8,368 bases of DNA from JAFGCR01 sp964538225 (GTDB lineage: Bacteria > Patescibacteriota > Gracilibacteria > UM-FILTER-43-11): positions 1-8,368 of the forward strand of contig CAZIDW010000058.1 in the NCBI GenBank assembly GCA_964538225.1, given 5' to 3'. This document shows positions 6,555 through 8,368 of this stretch, one piece after another. The position numbers were made by a program, and so were the translations under genes. Positions within the stretch are counted from its first letter, which is position 1. Every line of letters begins with the position of its first letter. Under the pieces are notes generated by a model. That model worked only from the letters and a program-made list of their open reading frames with translations, was not told the origin of the DNA and made no database searches.

Positions 6555-7745
6555 ATGGCTGAAGGAACTTTTGATCGTAGTAAGCCTCATGTGAATGTGG
6601 GCACGATTGGTCATGTTGACCATGGCAAGACCACGTTAACGGCTGCTATCACCTCTGTCGCCGCTACCACTGGCGGTGTTAACAAAGCGGTCGCTTTTGA
6701 CCAAATCGATAACGCTCCTGAAGAAAAGGAACGCGGTATTACCATTGCCACGTCCCACCAGGAATACGAGACCGATAAACGCCACTACGCCCATGTGGAC
6801 TGCCCCGGTCATGCCGACTATGTTAAGAATATGATTACGGGCGCGGCCCAGATGGACGGCGCGATTCTGGTGGTGAGCGCGGCCGACGGCCCGATGCCTC
6901 AGACCCGCGAACACATCCTGCTTGCGCGCCAGGTAAACGTCCCTTCGATTGTCGTCTTTTTAAACAAGATCGACATGGTGGATGATCCGGAACTCATTGA
7001 CCTGGTCGAGATGGAAGTGCGTGAATTGCTGAGCAAATACGAGTTCCCCGGGGATGAAGTCCCTATCGTCAAAGGTTCCGCCCTGAAAGCCCTGGAAAAC
7101 CCAAGCGGTCCGGATGCTGAACCGATTAAGGAACTGCTGAATAAACTGGATGAATACATTCCCGAACCGGAACGCGCTTTAGATAAACCCTTCCTCATGC
7201 CGGTAGAAGATATCTTCTCTATCAAAGGCCGCGGCACCGTGGCGACCGGCCGTGTGGAACAGGGAATCGTCAAAGTGAACGAGGAAGTCGAGATCGTCGG
7301 CATCAAACCCACCCGCAAAGTGGTGGTTACCGGCGTGGAGATGTTCCGCAAGATCCTTGACCAGGGTCAGGCTGGCGATAATGTGGGCCTTCTGCTCCGC
7401 GGTGTGGAACGCGAAGATATTGAACGCGGCCAGGTATGCGCCAAACCCGGTTCCATTACCCCTCATACTGAATTCGAATGCCAGGTATACGTGCTTAATA
7501 AAGAAGAAGGCGGCCGCCATACCCCTTTCTTTAAAGGTTATAAACCACAGTTCTACATTCGCACCACGGATGTAACGGGCGAAGTGACCCTGCCGGAAGG
7601 CACAGAAATGGTGATGCCCGGTGATGATGTGAAACTCAAGGTAAAACTCGGTTCCGAGATCGCTTTGGATGAAGGCACCCGTTTCGCGATCCGCGAAGGT
7701 GGCCGAACGGTCGGTGCCGGTGTGGTGACGAAGGTTATTAAATAG
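6555..7745 (+). CDS. tuf: Translation elongation factor Tu (EF-Tu)
   Basis: EF-Tu binds GTP and delivers aminoacyl-tRNA to the ribosomal A site in the cytoplasm. The 396 residues match the usual family length (E. coli has 394). The GTPase motifs are complete: GHVDHGKT (19-26), the switch I region with RGIT and Thr63, DCPGH (82-86), NKID (137-140) and GSAL (174-177). Domains 2 and 3 follow without a break, including GRGTVATGRVEQG and the terminal GRTVGAGVVTKVIK. The ATG is fixed by the family N-terminus (FDRSKPHVNVGTIGHVDHG). The gene has its own strong promoter and no fusA directly upstream, unlike the str operon of E. coli. No Shine-Dalgarno motif precedes it; the leader is AT-rich. It is followed after 135 bases by rpsJ, with a long hairpin in between. 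Confidence 0.98.
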   Translation: MAEGTFDRSKPHVNVGTIGHVDHGKTTLTAAITSVAATTGGVNKAVAFDQIDNAPEEKERGITIATSHQEYETDKRHYAHVDCPGHADYVKNMITGAAQMDGAILVVSAADGPMPQTREHILLARQVNVPSIVVFLNKIDMVDDPELIDLVEMEVRELLSKYEFPGDEVPIVKGSALKALENPSGPDAEPIKELLNKLDEYIPEPERALDKPFLMPVEDIFSIKGRGTVATGRVEQGIVKVNEEVEIVGIKPTRKVVVTGVEMFRKILDQGQAGDNVGLLLRGVEREDIERGQVCAKPGSITPHTEFECQVYVLNKEEGGRHTPFFKGYKPQFYIRTTDVTGEVTLPEGTEMVMPGDDVKLKVKLGSEIALDEGTRFAIREGGRTVGAGVVTKVIK

Positions 7746-7756
7746 TATTTCCACAG

Positions 7757-7826
7757 AGGGCCCAATAGAGGACCCAATTGATTGTTACGGCAATCAACGG
7801 GCCTTCAATTGGGTCTTCAATTGGGA
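7757..7826 (+). promoter_or_regulatory. 21-bp imperfect hairpin between tuf and rpsJ
   Basis: Bases 7762-7782 pair with 7806-7826: 19 of 21 positions are Watson-Crick pairs, one is G-U and one is a mismatch. The loop is 23 bases. Each arm is itself a tandem 12-base repeat: GAGGGCCCAATA/GAGGACCCAATT on the left (7757-7780) and CCTTCAATTGGG/TCTTCAATTGGG on the right (7803-7826). A competing 7-bp hairpin, TTGATTG/CAATCAA (7779-7785 with 7792-7798), overlaps the left arm. No T-run follows, so a classic intrinsic terminator is unlikely. It could be a processing or attenuation element, or a repeat insertion. Confidence 0.75.
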
Positions 7827-7880
7827 AGACTAATGGCCATTTGGCTACGTCATAACAATTAGCTGATTAACCTCTCTCTT

Positions 7881-8222
7881 ATGGCTGAAAAAAAGTCCAA
7901 GACCAAGAAGGCAACGCCTCAGCGTATCCGTATTACCCTGAGAGCCTTTGACCACACGATTATTGATAAAGCGGTCAAGATGATCATTGATACAGCCGAA
8001 CGGAGCGGGGCTATTATTGCCGGGCCGATTCCTTTGCCCACCAAAATAAAGAAAGTCACGGTGAACAAATCCACCTTTATTTTCAAGGATTCCCGCGAAC
8101 AGTTTGAAATGCGTATCCACAAACGGCTGATTGACCTTCGTGAGACCACCGCCACTACTATCGACGCGCTTTCTAACCTCGCCCTTCCTGCCGGCGTGGA
8201 TATTGCGATTAAGATGTTGTAA
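7881..8222 (+). CDS. rpsJ: Small-subunit ribosomal protein uS10
   Basis: uS10 is part of the 30S head and in many bacteria also takes part in transcription antitermination as NusE. The 113 residues carry the family core: QRIRITLRAFDH (about 14-25), SGAIIAGPIPLPT (about 42-54), SREQFEMRIHKRLIDL (about 71-86) and the terminal LPAGVDIAIKML. It is about ten residues longer than the common 103-residue form, owing to a Lys-rich N-terminal extension (AEKKSKTKK). The usual SPHV stretch is replaced by STFIF. The ATG follows a CT-rich leader with no Shine-Dalgarno motif. Its position after tuf is common in bacteria; the next gene is not the expected rplC within this window but an apparent transposase start. 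Confidence 0.96.
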   Translation: MAEKKSKTKKATPQRIRITLRAFDHTIIDKAVKMIIDTAERSGAIIAGPIPLPTKIKKVTVNKSTFIFKDSREQFEMRIHKRLIDLRETTATTIDALSNLALPAGVDIAIKML

Positions 8223-8250
8223 AGATAGTTTGTGAAGTATTTTTTGTATC

Positions 8251-8269
8251 TGCCTAACGGCAGTTAGGT
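8251..8269. repeat. REP-like palindrome
   Basis: CCTAAC (8253-8258) and GTTAGG (8263-8268) form a perfect 6-bp stem around GGCA, and TGCC (8251-8254) can alternatively pair with GGCA (8259-8262). The short GC-anchored palindrome lies 18 bases before the putative Y1 transposase start, where REP sequences are commonly found beside REP-associated transposases. There is no T-run after it, so it is probably not the rpsJ terminator. Confidence 0.6.
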
Positions 8270-8286
8270 CCAAATGAATAAGCGAT

Positions 8287-8368
8287 ATGTTAAAACACCA
8301 AAATTCCCAAAAACGCATCATCTTTCCGGATGCGGTTTATTTTGCAACGTCCAATACGTTTAATCGGC
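8287..8368 (+). CDS. Putative Y1/REP-associated tyrosine transposase, N-terminal fragment
   Basis: The reading frame from the ATG at 8287 runs open to the end of the window (27 codons). It encodes KRIIFPDAVYFATSNTFNR near the end, which resembles the conserved first strand of Y1-type (HUH superfamily) transposases, usually of the form F-x-x-x-YF(V/A)T-x-x-T-x-R. These enzymes cut and join single-stranded DNA at palindromes. An in-frame TGA at 8275-8277 bars an earlier start. The HUH motif and catalytic Tyr would lie beyond the window, so family membership rests on this short match and on the adjacent palindrome. Its position directly after rpsJ suggests insertion into a ribosomal operon. Confidence 0.6.
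   Translation, partial: MLKHQNSQKRIIFPDAVYFATSNTFNR

Noticed and set aside
7179..7754. 191-codon minus-strand frame opposite tuf
   Set aside because: It lies antisense to the conserved tuf gene and is His/Phe-rich, as is typical of shadows of highly biased genes.
8274..8368. Alternative ATG at 8274 for the terminal gene
   Set aside because: It is in another frame and hits a stop before the window end, while the 8287 frame carries the transposase-like signature.

Overview
The window most likely comes from a candidate phyla radiation (Patescibacteria/Parcubacteria-type) bacterium, probably a metagenome-derived genome. This rests on: secreted proteins with VGIGT-type tail-fibre repeats and Cys-rich domains of a kind I associate with these genomes; no Shine-Dalgarno-like motif in front of any of the eight starts; intergenic DNA built from short palindromes; and EF-Tu and uS10 that are clearly bacterial but diverge in places from the textbook sequences. 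No 16S rRNA is present, so the lineage is an inference.

Layout. 1-224 holds no gene, only a cluster of GC-rich hairpins. 225-5837 is a surface/secreted-protein locus, all on the + strand: a small signal-peptide protein (225-752), a 486-aa Cys-rich secreted protein ending in the same Cys-containing domain (911-2371), an 804-aa secreted tail-fibre-like protein with repeated VGIGT-P-LxV motifs and a Cys-rich C-terminus (2533-4947), and, 20 bases later, a membrane-anchored protein with an acidic tail (4968-5837). The gaps before the second and third genes are near-copies of one another (about 180 bp, roughly 90% alike by eye), forming direct repeats that exactly bracket the 486-aa gene. 5838-6140 is a 303-base gene-free stretch with hairpins, purine repeats and a pair of interleaved inverted repeats. 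6141-6404 is a small single-pass membrane protein.

The second half is housekeeping: a strong sigma70-type promoter (6489-6517), tuf (EF-Tu, 6555-7745), a 21-bp imperfect hairpin, and rpsJ (uS10, 7881-8222). In many bacteria rplC would follow rpsJ. Here a REP-like palindrome is followed by what looks like the N-terminus of a Y1/REP-associated tyrosine transposase, cut off by the window end.

How the parts fit. The first block looks like an export module for envelope or fibre proteins, possibly adhesins for host contact (inference). Its modular domains and repeated spacers suggest duplication and recombination. The second block is the start of a ribosomal-protein operon, apparently with a mobile-element gene next to it. 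The most unusual signals are the duplicated gene-plus-spacer cassette, the palindrome families including one next to the putative transposase, and the hairpin between tuf and rpsJ.
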